A stretch of 64,000 nt of DNA from Trichopus zeylanicus subsp. travancoricus. Its lineage: Eukaryota > Streptophyta > Magnoliopsida > Dioscoreales > Dioscoreaceae. The first letter of the stretch is position 1; each line of letters begins with the position of its first letter. A program made the translations under genes and the position numbers. Location: NCBI GenBank assembly GCA_005019695.1, contig RXID01014982.1, positions 67,098 to 131,097 of the forward strand. The letters run 5' to 3'. The notes under the pieces were generated by a model. That model was not told the origin of the DNA. It saw only the letters and a program-made list of their open reading frames with translations, and made no database searches. Below are positions 10,620 through 23,118 of this stretch, piece by piece.

Positions 10620-13600
10620 ATGGCAACCTCTGTCTTCTTCTCCTCCTCTTCATTTCTCCTCAAATCCCGCATACTCCCCTCGACCACCTCCTCTCGCCGG
10701 CGGGCACGGTTCGGAGCGGTGGCCTACATGGAGCGGAATCCCAACTCTGCCGCCAGCATAGCCAGCAAGGTCATCGGCTCCCTCCCCGTCGTCGGCCTCA
10801 TCGCACGGATCTTCAGCGACGAGGGCGGCATCGGCGACGACCTTGTCGACTTCGCTGAGTTCCGCCGCCGCGTCGGCAAGAAGTGCGGTGTCACCGACTC
10901 CCGCGCCTTCTACGAGTTCCAGGACCGCCGCGGCCGGGTCTGCACTCTCCTCCAATTCATTTTTTACCCAAATTGTCGCTGACTATCATCTTTGATTGTC
11001 TGATTTCATATCATTTCTGCTCTTTTTAACTGAATTGAGTGTCCAATAATTTAAGTAAAAGAGGATTATGATTGGCTCATCATCTTTGATTTCGTAAAAT
11101 GTAAAAAAATATTATAGATAGTCAGGAAATGGGGAATAAGTCTATGTAGCTTCATATTTAATGCTGGTAGAATTTCTACAGTTTATTGTATTAGTGTGCA
11201 GTTTTGATGGACATAAAAATTGGATTTTTGACACAATCCCATCTCATTTTTCTTCTGCCTAACTGAATTTAGAATTTAATAACTGAATAGAATAGAATTT
11301 GAATCCTATCTTTGTTGACATTAAAATTGCTGTTCATACTTTGGTTGTCCATCTTTGATCATAAGCTGTAAGGAAATATTGTTTCAGAATGTCATAAAAT
11401 GGAAAAAAAAAAAGAGCATGCGGTGGAATCAATCTATATTTGTCTGCCAAAAGGGTTGATCTCTGAGATGGAGTTTGCTCCTTTCTGGTAGGCAGGAGAT
11501 CCATTGAATGTTCTTCTCTGTTGTTGGTTGGCTGCTGTTGGTGCCGGTCTATTGAAGTCCGAAGAGATATTTGAAGGGGTAGCCAGGCTACGGATTTCCG
11601 ATGACATTGAGTTTGAAGAGCAGAATTTTTTTGCGATGATGACCACTACAAAAGAGGTTATTGTTATTCATTGCAGTTCATTTCTGTGTAATCCTTTTTT
11701 GTCATTGTTCAGATTTTGTCTCTTAGATCTTGCTTTTGACATATAAAATATAGAATGCTTATTGCAAATAGTGTTTTTGCACATCTTTAGTCATAAAGCT
11801 TCGTGCGGTGGGTGTCTTTTTTCCCATGTTGGAAATATGTGACGAAAGCTACCAAGTTCTGCCAATTGCTGTTCTAGCAGGACTCTATCATGCCAAGTTG
11901 CCCTTCTAGGGTGGCTCAAAATCATGTTAAGTTTAGTTAGTATTCTTGGTTATGGGATAAAAGGCTGTTGAATATGTTTTACGCAATTAAATTTTTTTTT
12001 TAAAATAGGAAATTAGACCAGGGGTTGAACAGGGTGCTGAATAACACGGATAGATTACAATTGTTGTTTGAAAAATATTCCGTCCTTAGGTTTTTATTGC
12101 TCTTTCATATTCCAAACTTGGAGATATATGGTGTCATTTCTATGCCATTCATGCATTGCATTTATTGTTAACCTTCATCTGGCTTGTGAACTCTAGAAGC
12201 TTTCTAATATGCATGTTGCTTGTATTCAGCTTCAAATGGCTACAAAAGTAGGTGAAATTAGTAGTTGATTTTCCTTCTTGAACCAGGACTACTCATGTTT
12301 ACAGGCATCAATGTACAAAGGTTTTGGCTAAGGAAAACTTGTATGGAACAAAAACATATAGTAATATGCTCTTTTATTGAAGCGACCTTCGACAGAGAGT
12401 TTGCTGGTTGTTAGAATCCCTTAATGGCTAGTTTGCTAAAGAATTTTCCACTCTTATGTTCTTTGAAGATATAGATCAAGTCTACTGTGTGGTTGTAGTG
12501 TAGGGAGCTTTTGTAAGTGTTGTGTTCAATATTTAGATGGGATGTGTGAGATATCTTGAGAACCATTCTGAGAAGAAAGCATATCGGGTCTCTCCCTCCT
12601 CTCCACCCACACACCCCCCAGTGCAATTATCTCATTATTTAGATTCCCTCTCTTTCTTTCTATTATTCTATGTTGCCTTTCTATTATTCTATTATTCTAT
12701 GCTTCCTTTTTGTTATTTCTGTTTTTTCCTTTTTGGTCTCAATTTTGTTGAAAATAAGGACTTCTCACGTGTATGTTAGTCACATGATAAATTAAACAAA
12801 AAATAATAAAATAATAGTAGATATAATATTTATGTGAAAAATCTTTTAACAAAAAGAGAAAAACCACGGGACATAAGAATCCATTAAGTAATATAACAAA
12901 GGTACAACATTACTTCTCAATAACATAAAGTAGTCATATAAACTACCCAAATAATAGGAGAGATAATAATCTATTAGGTAAAACAGTATATGCCAACACT
13001 TGATTGTGTATCAATTATGAGGATAATTTTTTCATATTTCTCTGCAACACTCCTCTCTTTGCTTTTTCTACCTCACACACTCTCTCTTTACTTATTAGTT
13101 ACCTAATTTCTACTCTAATGTCTTCTCCTTACTCCTTTTACTCTCCTTTTATAAGCTCCCGGATGGAGTAATTTCAAAAGAGTTATATAATGTAGCTCAT
13201 AAGTAGGGAAAGAAAAAAACCAAGCCATTCATATGGCCTTCCAATGTTCCTTTATGACTTCATCACAATCATTTTTTTCTTATTTGTAATGGATAATAAA
13301 TTTACATAAAACCTCTTAACATTTATATTTTTGTATTTAAGACTTGATTATGTGGATGAAACAGTTCTAACAATTCTCTATCTCCAGATTCATGAGAACG
13401 GTTTTCTTTTTCTTAATAGATTTTATGCCCGAGTTAACACTCTCACGTGGCAATCATTCCTAACAAGTCACAATAGAATTCATACTTATTATTTGGTAAG
13501 GTCTTCATCATCATATTTAACATATTTTTATTGGTATAAATTTTCTCCAGCTACATTAACTGACTCTCAATGATAACTCCTGAATTTAATGATAACAAAC

Positions 13601-16600
13601 ATTAATGTGTTTTGCTCTGATACGGTATGTTGTATTCTTGTTTAGATTAATAGCATTCTAATTGTTACAGTGCATGACATATCTATCTTGTTCTAAATCC
13701 AATTTTTAAATAAATCTCCTCATTCACAACATCTCTGTACTTGTCTCAGTAGTTGTTATGAACTCAACCTTTGTGATTGAAAGAGTAACATATTTCTGCA
13801 ACTTTGATTGTCACAAGACAATTCTCTTTACGAAAATGAACTCATATCCTAAAATTTTTTTACAATCAACATTATTTATTATGTCGGCATTAGTGTATTC
13901 TTTCAACACTGATTTCTTACTACTAAAGCACAAACAACATTTGAATGTCCCTCTAAAATATCTGAGAATTCACTTTACAATTGTCAAATACCCTTTTCCA
14001 GAATTAAACAAGTACTTGCTCACCGTATCAACAATAAATGTAATATTTGGTTTAATATTCACTTTTGCATTCATCAATTTTCCCATTGTTAAAGTATATG
14101 AAACCTTTTTCATTGGTCTCTTCTTTTCTTCAATTGTAGGTGATTATTAGACACTTAACTTGAAGTGACATACTCACAAACTTAGTATTCTTCAAATTGA
14201 ACTTCTCCAAGCTATTTTTAATATATTTTTCTCATAATAAAGAAAGCTTCTTATTTTTTCTATCCCATGTGATTGTCATTCTGAGTATATGTTATGCAAC
14301 TCCCAAATCTTTTGTCTCAAAGGATTTGTTTAAATTTTTCTTCAACCTATTACTTTTTTTTGTATTTTTTCCAATAATTAGCATACCATCAACATAAAAC
14401 AATAGGATAATGAAGTTATTCTCAAAAAAATATTTAATATAAACACAATAATTAGAAGTCGTTTTTTTTATTCATGACATGACATAAAAAATCAAATTTT
14501 TTATACCATTGTCTTGGAGTTTGTTTAAATCATGTAAACTTTTTTCAACTTACAAAACAATTGTTCTTTGTCCTTGACTTTAAAACTTTTTGCTTGCTTT
14601 ATATAAATGCTCCCCTTTAAATCATCATACAAAAAAGTTATTTTGAGATCTAACCATTTCAGTTGCAAATCTAAATTAGCAGTAAGAGCTAAAACAATAC
14701 AAATAAAGGACAATTTCACAGCATGTGAGAAAATTTTATCAAAATTAATATCTTTTCTTTGTTGAAAATTGTTTACAACAAGCTGAGTCTTGTATCTAAC
14801 TTGTTTTTCTCTTTCATTCTTTAATTTGAAAACCCACTTATTCTTTATGTCTTTCTATCCATCGATAGCTGCACCAAATTATAGGTTCCATTTTTATGTA
14901 AGAAATTTATTTTTTCTTGCATAGTTATGTACCATTGTTGTGTTTATGTGTCTGTGCTTTCTAAAAACTTTTAAATCCATCATATTTAGTAATAGTAACA
15001 TACTTAGAAAAATAATACATACTTGATGTTTGATGCAGTTTTTGTGATTTTCTCATTAATAGAGGCTACTCCTTACTTTCAGTCTCCCCCTGCTTAGCAC
15101 TATCTTCGAGAAAAATATTTCTATTATGTGTATTATTTGTATTGTTAATTGGCACAAGTAGAACAGAAATTAAATCAACATGCATACTACTTCAAGTGTC
15201 TAATCTTCGAAAAATCCGCATCTTTGTTTCTGGTAATCTTTTTAGCTTTTGAATCTCACAACTTGTAATCAAATTTTTCGTCTGTAGAGCCCAAAAAATA
15301 CATTATCTTGTTTTTCCATCAAACTTTAATTTTCTGATCCGTTGATATATAACAAAAGCTTTGTAGCCAAATACTCTTAAATAATTAATAGAAATATCTT
15401 TATCAATTCATACCTTTTCGAGATATTCTCCTTCTAATGGAGTTAAAAGAGATTTATTTATTACATAACAAGCAATCTTTAGTGTCTCACTCTAAAAAGG
15501 TTTTAACAACTTAGTATTTGAAAACATATACTTGATTCTTTCTTTAATTGTGTAATTCATTTTTTTTACTACACCATTTTGCCGAGGATTTTTAGGAATT
15601 GTCAGCTTATACCTAATGCAACAGAGGGTGCAATATTTTTAAAAGACATAAAAGTATATTCAAGACTATTGCCTATGCGCAAACATTTTGTAGATCTACT
15701 AATTTCTCTCTCAACTTTAGCATGAAACGTCTAAAAGATCTTAAGAACCTCATCCTCAAGTTTCATAGGATATGATGCTCATACTTTTTCGAAAACATTA
15801 TCTATAAAAGTAACAAAATATAAAGTACCAACAAGAGATTTATCTCTCATGTTACAAGCATCAAAATGAACTAAGTTCAAAATATTTATCTCTCTCAACT
15901 TTAGCATGAACGTCTAAAAGATCTTAAGAACCTCATCCTCAGGTTTCATAGGATATGATGCTCATACTTTTTCGAAAACATTATCTATAAAAGTAACAAA
16001 ATATAAAGTACCAACAAGAGATTTATCTCTCATGTTACAAGTATCAAAATGAACTAAGTTCAAAATAATTTTTTTTTTCCGCTACTAGGAAAACTGAAAG
16101 TAACCTTCTGTCGATTGTCAAATAAATAATGAACACACTTATCAAAATTATCTTTCAAATTTGAGAGGAGTTTTTTCTTTACTAGTGTATTCATCCCCTT
16201 TTTTCTACTGCGTTCAAGTATCTTGTGTTACAAATCTGCTAAAAAAATTTTCTCCATAGTGGTCAGTCACTTTTATGCAGTTTTTTCTGCATCTTATACA
16301 ATTTGTAACACTTTCTTCCTCTAACTATTACTAGAAAATTTTTTATAAGCTTCCAAACTTCATTACCAAAGTGAGTTTGAAAGTCCTCTTCATTTAGTTT
16401 TTCTGCAAATAATAGGTTAAGCCTAAGGTCTAGAACGTTCCTGACCTCTTTAAAAACTAATTTGCGTCTAATGTTGATTTCAATGTTGATGTCATCAATT
16501 CCGATAATTTTCAAAGTGTCATTGTCACCTATTTTAACAAAGTTGAAGTATCTAGATTTCTAGTTGCTGAAGAAATCTCAACTCAAGGTAGCGTGATACA

Positions 16601-18288
16601 AAGCATCAGTATCAACAATCTAGTCACTGCCTTGGCATGCTACACTAAGACAAGTTTGCTTACAGGAAGAGAGGATGAGAACATTCTTATGTAGGGGAAA
16701 TAGCAGCTACGCCCCATGGTCCTAAGCGTTTGGAACCAACTGACGATGTATGTTGTCCAACCCGAGAGGGGATCTGTTCCAGAAGGGAAATGGGTGATGC
16801 AGGATTACCTGAATAAGGTGATGCTCATCACCAGATCTGCCTCCCGCTGTGTAAGCTGTGCCTTCACCTCCTCCAACTGAGCCTGGGAAGCAGCAGGCAA
16901 ATCCTAATGGATTGAGTCAACAGTTGGCTCCATATGGTGTCAAAGAGTAGGTAGAGTTGGGTGTTCAGTAAAGAGGGGGAAGACTGGCGTTTGTTTGGGA
17001 AAGGTGGCTTTTTTGACTCTCCTGGGGCTTGGTTCCTACGGAGTGAAGAAAGTGGGCTTTGCCCCAGCTACCGCTATCCTTGGGAAACCAAGCTTCTTGC
17101 TTGACCCTGACAACCCGTATTGTTCAATCATAGTAAAAGTCGTCTACCCTGCCTTGTCAGTGAGAAAATGGAAAGATTGGCATTGTGTATAAGATCATGA
17201 AAGCGATGTCCTATGTGAATATGTGCCCAGTGAGGTTCTGATTCACTAATGGTGAATGTGATCTCCTAACAGGTCACAGCGAGACAAGCTGTTTATCATT
17301 ACGATAGGTGTCAAGTGGAAGTGCAGTGATGCAACACTACTCTACAGTAACATGAATTAGTTATACAAAGTACCCAAACAAGAGGAAAGATAGTATCCTA
17401 TTAGTTTGAACATCACATGTCAACGCTCGGATGAGGACAATGTTCTCATCCTTCTCTACAACACTCCTCTCATTGTTTTTTCTACCTCACTCTATCTCTC
17501 TTTGCTTGTTGTTTGTCTAATTTCTGCTCTAATGTGTTCCCCTTGCTCCCTTCGTAATGTAGCTCACAAGTAGGGAAAGTGAGAACCAAGCCACTCATAG
17601 GGTGGGATCCTTTTTTTACTTCCTCACAACCACCTTAACTTTTATATTTATGTATTAAAGACTTGATCATGAGGATGAAATAGTCCCAACAAATTCTAAT
17701 ATGTCCTTTTATGTCTAAGCGCTGAATGCTCACATTGGTTGTGGGGACTGATTCTCGTAAAGGGAAAAAAATTCAAAGTACAACATGACTATCCTTCCTT
17801 TCCTAGCAACTTTCACCAACTAGAAGCGTGATGTGATAGTAATTCTTCTTCTGTTTGATAATTGTGGTCTGCATCTCTCTGCTAATTTTGCTTCATTTAC
17901 ATAGATTCACATGATAATATCTTCTTGGCTATAATTTTTTTTGCAGAGACGAGCAAAGACCAATGCCCCATCTCCCCAAGTTCCTATGTCGATCAGAGTG
18001 GAGAAAGCTCTTGATGCTATTTATGTTTGTTGCTTTGACAAAGATCCCATTGAAGCAGAAGATGCGAGATTACTCTGCATCATGCTAAATGCAGTTTTCC
18101 CTTCTGTCGGTAGATCTGAGATAGCTAGGATAGTCAAGACAATGGCCAAAGAAGTCGCTGAAGGAAAAAGGTTGACTTATCAAGAGCAAAAACCTAAGGC
18201 CAAAGAACTCACTGAACGACAGCTGAGGGAGATGCAACAGTTGAAGGACTTGCAGTTTTTGAAACAAAAAAGGGAAAACTCCGGTTAA
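10620..18288 (+). CDS. PSA3: Photosystem I assembly factor PSA3, 3 exons, 274 aa
   Basis: Chloroplast stromal/thylakoid factor that helps assemble photosystem I, known from maize and Arabidopsis work on PSA3. Exons by eye: 10620-10937, 11492-11656, 17947-18288; all junctions are phase 0. Residues 1-35 are Ser/Arg-rich, like a transit peptide. The conserved body begins MERNPNSAASIASKVIGSLP and continues DLVDFAEFRRRVGKKCG. Exon 2 carries AGDPLNVLLCCWLAAVGAGL and a Phe/Glu-rich stretch. Exon 3 has RVEKALDAIYVCCFDKDPIE and MLNAVFPSVGRSEI. The acceptor before GCAGGAGATCC was chosen over one 4 bp downstream because it restores the AGDP motif. Intron 2 is 6.3 kb because of an antisense Ty1/copia insertion. 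No stop or frameshift was seen. The name rests on remembered family motifs. Confidence 0.85.
12774..17691 (-). mobile_element. Decayed Ty1/copia retrotransposon inside the PSA3 intron
   Basis: Antisense to PSA3. Translated fragments on the minus strand run in copia order from right to left. Gag-pre-integrase is at 16514-16263, followed by integrase-like pieces (16150-15500). Reverse transcriptase at 14740-14460 contains LDLQLKWLDLKITFLYDDL. Further RT, such as EKYIKNSLEKFNLKNTKFVS, is near 14230, and RNase H-like text lies near 14030-13640. Frames are interrupted by many stops. The left LTR can be bounded as 12774-13372, with TGTTAG/CTAACA ends. A related stretch at about 17330-17691 appears to be the other, shorter LTR. 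No target duplication was found, so the outer edges are approximate. The segment 16650-17330 is not clearly copia and could be a second insertion. Confidence 0.8.
15705..16068. repeat. 184-bp tandem duplication in the copia integrase region
   Basis: Two near-identical copies begin at TCAACTTTAGCATGAA near 15711 and 15895. They differ by few changes, including a one-base difference (GAAACG against GAACG). Both lie in the decayed integrase region. High copy identity inside an otherwise degraded element suggests a later local duplication. Confidence 0.85.
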
Positions 18289-18770
18289 CACCACGTATTT
18301 TTTGTAAGATTGTAGATGAGAAAATAAGTTCTGTTATGTTGATTATAGCTCTTTATGAATTGCACAAGTGAGCCTGAAACCAGGTGGAGAGTTGCTTGTT
18401 TCATCTTTTCTTCTTGTAATCGGTTGTTAATAAATTTGATTCTCAGGCGGTATAAACAAAGCAAAACTCAGTGGAGTATTTGTAAAAACCTTATAAAAGA
18501 GTTTAGTTTTAATGACTTTGATCATGGGCACTGCCAAAATGTCCTACAACTTCGGAAAAAAAAAAATTCTACGTCTCTAGACTAACAACCGTTCTCTATG
18601 CTAACCTCTCCAGATTTTCTCTGAGAAAAACTGCTATTTTTCACCATATTGGGACTTGTACTCTCCAAGCACACGTTCATGATTTCCTTGATTGAGCAAT
18701 CTTTTCTGCTTCAAATGAAATTCCTCATGCTTCCAAAATGCAAAAGCTGTTCTTGATCATATATTCAATG
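18289..18770. other. PSA3 3' flank, no further gene seen
   Basis: Presumed PSA3 3' UTR followed by a short spacer running into the 3' end of the antisense bHLH pseudogene. An AATAAA-like signal (TAATAAATTTG) occurs near 18428-18435. Nothing else was recognised. Confidence 0.45.
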
Positions 18771-18773
18771 AAC

Positions 18774-19660
18774 CTATTCTCGTAGCCTCTCAAGTATGCT
18801 CGAGGTGTTCAAACCAATTTTGGAGGACAGAACCTGCAGAAACAGAGGAAAAAAAAAAAAAACTAATTTAATTACAAAAATTATATATAAGCATTTGTGA
18901 TTATTTTGGAGTGGATTGTGTGGAAGATCTTGTCCCCATATGCACCTTCTTCCTCAAGAATCCCCATAACCTCATGCATATCAAAACCAGCTCCAGATTG
19001 GAATTCACATGCCTCAGTTCAACAACAGGCAATAAGCCATCATTTCTCTCCTCGTTCATCATCCCGGTCTCTTTCCTCCTCTGCTTCAGCTCCTCAAGTC
19101 TCTCCCTCAGCCTCCTGATGTATGTGGCTGCCTGGTCCAAGTCATCCTGTTGTGTTGGCGAATCCTGCATCATCATCATCACCAAATCCAAATATTTCGC
19201 ATTGCTTATAGCTTGAACTTTCGATGCTCTTAATTATCAAAAGTGAAATGCAGATATTTGAAGTAAAGTTTTAAGTTTTATAAGTTTCACCCGAAATATT
19301 TCGGTTTTGGCGTAATCTGAAATATTTTGGTCTAATTTTGATTTCTGATTTTCAGAATATATTATTAAATGTTATATGTCAATTTTAGTTTAAATATGAT
19401 TATTAGTTTAGTGGTTAAGAATTTAAACTTGGACCACAGCAACCTGAGCACGATTTTGGCGAATCCGAAATAATTGATTTTGATTGAAATAACCGTTTCA
19501 ATTCTAGAAACTGAAATTTAAAACTTTGCTTTGAAGTTATTATCTTGCAGTGATTAGGGATGAGAGAAGAGTTTGAAGCAGAGGCTCTTAATGGTGCAGC
19601 CTCCTGTTCTTCTCCATTGTCTTCCTCTCCAGCTTCGCCCCCTACTGCGGAGCTCTTCAT
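18774..19660 (-). pseudogene. bHLH36/162-type transcription factor pseudogene (copy A)
   Basis: Three-exon bHLH gene, broken. Exon 1 (19660-19552) holds the family start MKSSA and the basic-HLH region, but this is spread over three frames: KLERKTMEKNRRLH, then IKSLCFKL, then SLIPNHCK. Three single-base-type shifts thus sum back to the first frame. Exon 2 (19164-about 18902) has DLDQAATYIRRLRERLEELK and LPVVELRHVNSNLELVL. It then shifts frame to HEVMGILEEEGA and lacks about ten residues before GDKIFHTIHSK. Exon 3 (18833-18774) reads VLSSKIGLNTSSILERLRE, then stop. Both donor sites read AT where the sister copies have GT. A hAT-like MITE sits in intron 1. The family normally binds E-boxes as dimers; this copy cannot make a normal protein. 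Confidence 0.8.
19265..19529. mobile_element. hAT-like MITE in intron 1 of bHLH copy A
   Basis: A 265-bp element flanked by a perfect 8-bp direct repeat, TTTGAAGT (19257-19264 and 19530-19537), the target size of hAT transposons. Its ends are inverted: AAAGTTTTAAGTTT on the left and CAAAGTTTTAAATTT on the minus strand at the right. The interior carries CCGAAATATTTCGG and ends in motifs such as AACCGTTTCAATT. No coding capacity. Confidence 0.65.
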
Positions 19661-21130
19661 CTTCTAAACTTGAACAGAAAAGGGAGAAGAAGAGGCTAGG
19701 ATTTGAGCTGCATATAGGGATGAGTTAAAAAATCTGACCCAGAGGATCCATATATAATTATCAAAAATTCAGAAACTTATGAGTAATTAGGCCAAATTTT
19801 AGGGAGGTACATATAATTAAGTTTAGAAAAGAAAAAAACGGAGGTTGATTTGTGACTAGTGTTGGCCAAAATGGAAATCAAGCAATTTTGGCTAACTTTG
19901 GAATGCTTTCCTCGTGCGAAGCAATTTTTGCATGTAATTTCAAAATCATGAATTAGGAATTCAATCTCGTTTAGAATCTTCCACAGATTTTGAAAAAAAA
20001 AAAAAAATTGGAGAAAAATAAAATTTTGACCATGTTTGCATATACCATTATTTTACACAATTAAGCAACGCTAATCTCATTTCCTAAAAATTTAAGACGA
20101 GACTTTGCCCTTTTTTTAAAAAAAAATCCTAGGAATTTTCAAAATTACAATGAAATTAATCATATCTAGAGTTTTATGTTCAAATTGAGCACTATTTGTC
20201 CATATTATTTTAGTTCTATTTATATTATCTTTTTGTCTTTATTATATTGTGTAATTATTTAAATTATTGTCTTTCTACTTATACAAGAAAAATTATTGGT
20301 GATTTTAAAAACGAGAAGGATCGTGTAGTAAAATTAAAAAATTTCATGGAATTATCGATAATTTTTTCATTTTTTTTTTCTAATATCATTTTTGGAGACG
20401 AATTCGGTCTATACGATGGCAATTGTAACAGTGAATCGGGACCACAAATATTCAAATCTATATTCCGAAAGTGAATGAATTAAATGGGCCTTATAGTAGA
20501 TTTGAACAAATGATTTAGGATAAATAGATGAAATTTTAATCCGATCAGTGAAAAAATAATTATAATATAGATATATATATAAATATATATTATATATTGG
20601 TTGCCGATCCCAATTAACGAGAAACTAGTTTTTTTTATTATTTTAAAAAATATTCATGCAATAATTTTATATTAAATAATTAATTGATTTTTTTTTAAAA
20701 AAAAAGAAAGTAGCTAAGTGTCTGTCGACATCGGGCCATCCCTTGCGGCTAGAATTCTCATAAGCGATGGAATCCAAGTCCGTCGTCTTCGAAGAAGGAT
20801 GTGACAACTGACAAAATGTTTCGAATCGGTGAGATTCGTCCGCATTGAAATTGTGGTACAGCGACATCAACAGGCTGCGGCGACACGCGCGGAAAGACTA
20901 TTAAGCCGTAATCAAACGCCTCCTCAGGCTCCATTTAATTTTGAAATAAAAATCAAGATCAAAATTAAAATATAAAAAAAATAATATAATTAAAATTTTG
21001 GATTTGAATATTAGCTTGGTTAGTAAACTGTATGTAATTTTTTAGATCATTATGAAAAAAAGGAGCTAAGGTTGTAGATAGAGTAGATCGTTTGAAGGAT
21101 AAACTGAGTTTTCTTTCAAATTTTTTCCGT
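19661..21130. other. AT-rich intergenic DNA
   Basis: No gene was recognised. TATA-like strings near 19710 and 19749 may be remains of the copy A promoter on the minus strand. The rest is AT-rich with poly-A and poly-T runs. Confidence 0.4.
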
Positions 21131-21134
21131 GTTT

Positions 21135-21800
21135 CACTACACCAATACAAAACCATTCTCGGTATTACTAATGCACCATTAAAAGTCTAATTAGTGTTAG
21201 AAATTTTTTTTAAATTCTTATTTGTGACGCTAACAAAACGTCACATTTAAGTAGCGCGTCACCAAATTTTAGTAACTCTAAATTAACGCTGCAATTAATA
21301 TTAGCATCGCTAATGCCTTATTAGCGGCACTAACATTAGTGCAGCTAATGACTTCATTATAGCATCAAAAATAGTTGTTCACAGCAAAACATTATTTTTA
21401 TAATGTGAAAATATGCGCAATACAATTTTATTCAACATGAAATATACAATCTTCGAATATAAATACTAACTACAAATACGAACTTCAAATATAATGTATA
21501 TACAACCTCTAATGATAATCTCCAAATAGAATCTTGAATTGCATATACAATCTCCAATTGCACAACACAAATCACCCACAAAAACAAAAAAAAAAAAAAA
21601 AAAAACGCATCACTTCATTCCCTGCTTTGGCTAGCCTGCTCTCGGTTATTGACTCATAAACAGTATCCTCTTATAAATCTAAATCCCAAGACCCCATCCC
21701 TCATGTCCCTCTGTGCGGAAATCCACAAATTAACCAGCATTATAAAAGTAATAAACAAATATATCTAAGGAGTTTTTGATGCAGAGGGAGCTTCTTTGAA
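21135..21800 (+). mobile_element. Probable CACTA-type transposon end
   Basis: The sequence begins CACTACACCAATACAAAACC, a typical CACTA superfamily terminus. It is followed (21165-21350) by subterminal motifs alternating in orientation around GCxGCTAAT and ATTAGCxxC, for example TTAGCGGCACTAA and TTAGTGCAGCTAAT. No matching right end (GTAGTG) was found before 22250, so this looks like a truncated or rearranged element. The right limit given is arbitrary. Confidence 0.45.
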
Positions 21801-22600
21801 ACCAATTTGAGTACCGCTCCTACTGTCTTTTGACATTGGAAAATATATTAGTCACAATAAAAAATAATATATATTAATATATAATTGATTTTTTTTATTT
21901 TAATTCTTAACTGATTCTAAAATCGGTATACCATTTTTTAATTATTCATTTTAAAATATTTTATTTTACATTAAAATCCTATAAAAATTTAATTTTAAAT
22001 ACACTAATATATAAATTTTCCAAAAAATTTATTTTATTCATTATAATCTTATAAAGATTTAATTTTAAATATATTAATATACATATAACATTAAAAAAAT
22101 TTATATTTTAAACTTTTATATTCCGATTGGCAACGCGGCAAAGCACAATTTCAATATAAGCATGCTAGCTGTCCACTTCTTCCACAAGGAATTAAAACCT
22201 GCAATTCATAAAACAGACAAAAAAAAAAAAAAACGCGTGGCTGCAGTTTGTGCTAATGAGATGAGTTATGCTGTTAGCACAGCGAGCCAGACAACATTGC
22301 CTGGTTGCCTTCTGCTTCTCTGAATTCAAACTTGCTTCAATTCAAGCATGGATGCTTTTGGCATTTTCTTTCTTCAGAGAAATTCAAAGTTCAATACCTA
22401 AAATTTCCTCTGCATGGGTCCATCTAACAACTGCTATATTTGCTGCTGGATGTCATGAATTTGAGACTCGAAATATGTTTCACCGTCCTGATTGTGAGTA
22501 GGTCGTCTCCCTTTTTGGCAGATAGATGGGTTGAACCTAGATTAAGATTGAATAAAAACAAGAGTGCGTAAGTTTCCCGTTGGGCAACGTAAATAACTTT
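21801..22600. other. Upstream region of bHLH copy B
   Basis: AT-rich to about 22120, then mixed composition. A 77-residue plus-strand frame at 22268-22501 has no recognised family and is probably chance. The last 100 bp should be the copy B promoter. Confidence 0.4.
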
Positions 22601-22610
22601 GGCCGTCTTG

Positions 22611-22618
22611 CTATATAG
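22611..22618 (+). promoter_or_regulatory. TATA box of bHLH copy B
   Basis: CTATATAG lies about 105 bp upstream of the ATG at 22720. Position and motif fit a plant core promoter, so copy B may still be transcribed although its coding exon is split. Confidence 0.5.
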
Positions 22619-23118
22619 ATGCCGCCCGCAAGCGATTCTCCTTTGCACTCGCTCTAAGGGTCCCTTGCACTTCCTTGTGTGCCTTCTTGATCTTTTGCCT
22701 TGACTTTTGGTTTCCGGTAATGGAGAAGCCGACGAGGAAGATGCTGGAGAAAAAGCGGAGGCAGCTCATGAAGCGCCTCCTCTTCCACCTCTCCTCCATC
22801 ATCCCGAGAGACCAGGCAAACACCTCAAAGGTATTATGCACTAACAGTATATATTTGTGCAAGTGTTATTCTTGTCTTACTGAGAACCTGATGCTTCTGA
22901 AGGAGGCGGCTACACAAAATTATATCCTGGATCAAGCCAGAAGTTACATACAGTCTTTGAAAGGCCGAGTCGAAGCACTGGAGAAGATGAAACCGGAGAC
23001 TAGGGTCCAGAGACACACGAGGAATCCTACTGATGCCATGGTAACAGAAGGCTTGCCGGAGATTGAAGTGACGTACCAAGAGCCTTGTCTGGAGGTTGCC
23101 ATCAGAAGAAGCCCGAAC

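Noticed and set aside
22268..22501. 77-codon frame upstream of bHLH copy B
   Set aside because: No homology recognised, and it overlaps the presumed promoter region.
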